Of a stretch of DNA of 6,465 nucleotides, positions 5,216 to 6,465 are shown in pieces. Every line of letters starts with the position of its first letter. Positions within the stretch are counted from its first letter, which is position 1. The stretch comes from Opitutaceae bacterium (GTDB lineage: Bacteria > Verrucomicrobiota > Verrucomicrobiae > Opitutales > Opitutaceae). The stretch is taken from contig JAISAX010000802.1 in NCBI GenBank assembly GCA_031266495.1, forward strand, positions 1 through 6,465. The letters are read 5' to 3'. The notes beneath the pieces are model-generated. The model was not told where the DNA came from. It searched no databases and saw only the letters and a program-made list of their open reading frames with translations. A program made the position numbers and the translations under genes.

Positions 5216-6465
5216 ATGAAAAATCGCCGCTGCCGTTTACGTTTTCTCATCGCGGCCTCCTCGCTCATCGGGCCGGTAGCCATCGTGGCCGCAACCGATC
5301 CGGCGCCGGCGATTTTCTCCTGGCCCGCGCAAACGCTTGCCGCCACCCGAGCCCGCCTCTCCGCCAACCCGGCCGACCCACAACTCGCCCCTGCGCTCGC
5401 CACCCTTCGCTCCGAAGCTGACGCCGCGCTGGCCACGCCGCCCGCCTCCGTCATGGACAAAAAACTGACTGCCGCCAGCGGCGACAAACACGACTACTTC
5501 AGCTTTGGCCCCTATTGGTGGCCCGACCCTGCCAAGCCTGACGGACTTCCCTACATCCGCCGCGACGGCAAAACCAACCCCGCCAGCCGCACGGGCACCG
5601 ACCAACCCGCCTTCAACCGCACCTCCGCCAACATCTGGACGCTCTCCCTCGCGTATTATTTTACAGGATACGAACCCTGCGCCGCCCATGCCGCCCTTTT
5701 GGCCCGTGTCTGGTTTCTCGATCCGGCCACCCGCATGAACCCCAACCTCAACCACGCCCAGGCCATCCCCGGACACAACGATGGCCGGGACGTGGGCGTC
5801 ATCGAAGCCCTCGTCCTCATCAATCTCACCGACGGCCTTGCCCTTCTCGAATCCGCCGCCTCCCCCTCCTGGACTGCCGTCGATCGCGACGCCATGCGCG
5901 CCTGGCTCTCCACCTACCTCGACTGGCTCATCACCAGCCCCAACGGACTCGGCGCTCGCAACCAGCCCAACAACCTCGGCACCTGGTATGACGCACAAGT
6001 CACCCAACTCGCCCTTGTCCTCGGACGCACCCGTCTTGCCCGCGACACCGTGACGACCGCCCTCACCAGCCGCCTGGCCCGTCAAGCCGCACCCGATGGC
6101 AGCCAGCGCCGCGAACTCAACCGCGCCAGCCCCCTCGGCTACTCCACCATGAACACCCGCGGATTCCTCATCCTTGCCACTCAAGCCGGTCACGTCGGCA
6201 TCGATTGGTGGCAACACAAGGTCTCCGCCGCTGATACGGCCCCCCGCCTTCGCGTCTGCCTCGAACGCCTCGCTCCCTACGCCAATCCGGACGTCCGCTG
6301 GTCTCCTCCCGGCTGGAAAGGCGACAACCAGACCGGCGCCCGCGCCCCCCTCCGCGAACTTCTTGCCCTCGCCTCTCTTCATTACACCGACGATGCCTTC
6401 CGCGCTCTTTTCCCGTCGCGGCTGGATTCACGATACGCCACCGAACGCTGGAACTTTTTCTCCAG
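5216..6465 (+). CDS. Alginate lyase family protein (PF05426-like), 3' end beyond window
   Basis: An open frame of 416 codons runs off the window edge. Residues 1-26 form a signal peptide (Arg-rich start, hydrophobic core, AIVAA before TDPAP). Family motifs in order are DYFSFGPYWWPDP (93-105), then GLPYIRRDGKTNP, QAIPGHNDGRDVGVIE (182-197), QPNNLGTWYDAQ (250-261), ELNRASPLGYSTMN (300-313) and the C-terminal HYTDDAFRAL and ATERW blocks. Family members cut uronate-rich polysaccharides by beta-elimination in an alpha/alpha toroid fold. Arg303 and Tyr309 fit the family's catalytic Arg/Tyr pair, but the usual Asn-Asn-His is Asn-Asn-Leu (252-254), so the catalytic His seems lost. It may have altered specificity, weak activity or a binding role. 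The related fragment at 1890-2102 stops three residues after its ERWRLF, so this gene probably ends within a few codons. The start overlaps a two-codon ATGTCATGA; no ribosome-binding site is seen. Confidence 0.88.
   Translation, partial: MKNRRCRLRFLIAASSLIGPVAIVAATDPAPAIFSWPAQTLAATRARLSANPADPQLAPALATLRSEADAALATPPASVMDKKLTAASGDKHDYFSFGPYWWPDPAKPDGLPYIRRDGKTNPASRTGTDQPAFNRTSANIWTLSLAYYFTGYEPCAAHAALLARVWFLDPATRMNPNLNHAQAIPGHNDGRDVGVIEALVLINLTDGLALLESAASPSWTAVDRDAMRAWLSTYLDWLITSPNGLGARNQPNNLGTWYDAQVTQLALVLGRTRLARDTVTTALTSRLARQAAPDGSQRRELNRASPLGYSTMNTRGFLILATQAGHVGIDWWQHKVSAADTAPRLRVCLERLAPYANPDVRWSPPGWKGDNQTGARAPLRELLALASLHYTDDAFRALFPSRLDSRYATERWNFFS

Noticed and set aside
5237..6382. Minus-strand open frame of 381 codons opposite the alginate lyase
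   Set aside because: Its product is Gly/Val/Ala-rich low-complexity sequence, while the plus strand encodes a signal peptide and ordered alginate lyase motifs.

Overview
The window looks like chromosomal DNA of a high-GC Verrucomicrobiota bacterium, most likely from the Opitutaceae. That is inferred from gene content: a LacI regulator next to a pseudopilin-like gene, a LamG-like protein with a PEP-CTERM tail, and a PF05426-type alginate lyase. No rRNA, tRNA or other phylogenetic marker is present, so the taxonomy is a judgement from gene families.

Layout. (1) Positions 7-1239, minus strand: a RidA-superfamily protein whose C-terminal half matches chorismatases of the FkbO/Hyg5/XanB2 group, with residues pointing to the Hyg5 (hydroxybenzoate-forming) type. 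(2) Positions 1240-2186: a decayed region. It holds a minus-strand remnant of an IS66-like element (a GTAAGCG tip at 1889 and the 5' part of an OrfA/TnpA-like gene), a cluster of GC-rich hairpins, and the last ~70 codons of a second alginate lyase gene. The lyase homology starts at the base next to the IS tip, which suggests insertion into the gene followed by deletion. (3) Positions 2187-3287, minus strand: an intact LacI-family repressor. (4) Divergent from it after 60 bp, on the plus strand: a pseudopilin-like protein (3348-4079), a LamG-like PEP-CTERM protein (4194-5177) and an alginate lyase family protein (5216 to beyond the window end).

The three plus-strand genes are probably one polysaccharide-use unit controlled by the divergent LacI protein. 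In this reading the lyase cuts uronate polymer outside the cytoplasm, the LamG-like protein binds glycan or protein at the cell surface after exosortase sorting, and the pseudopilin may belong to an export or surface fibre. This is inference from gene order. Two points stand out. The lyase has Leu where the family's Asn-Asn-His catalytic motif has His. The spacers between the plus-strand genes carry long C tracts, including a pure run of 20 C just upstream of the lyase start.
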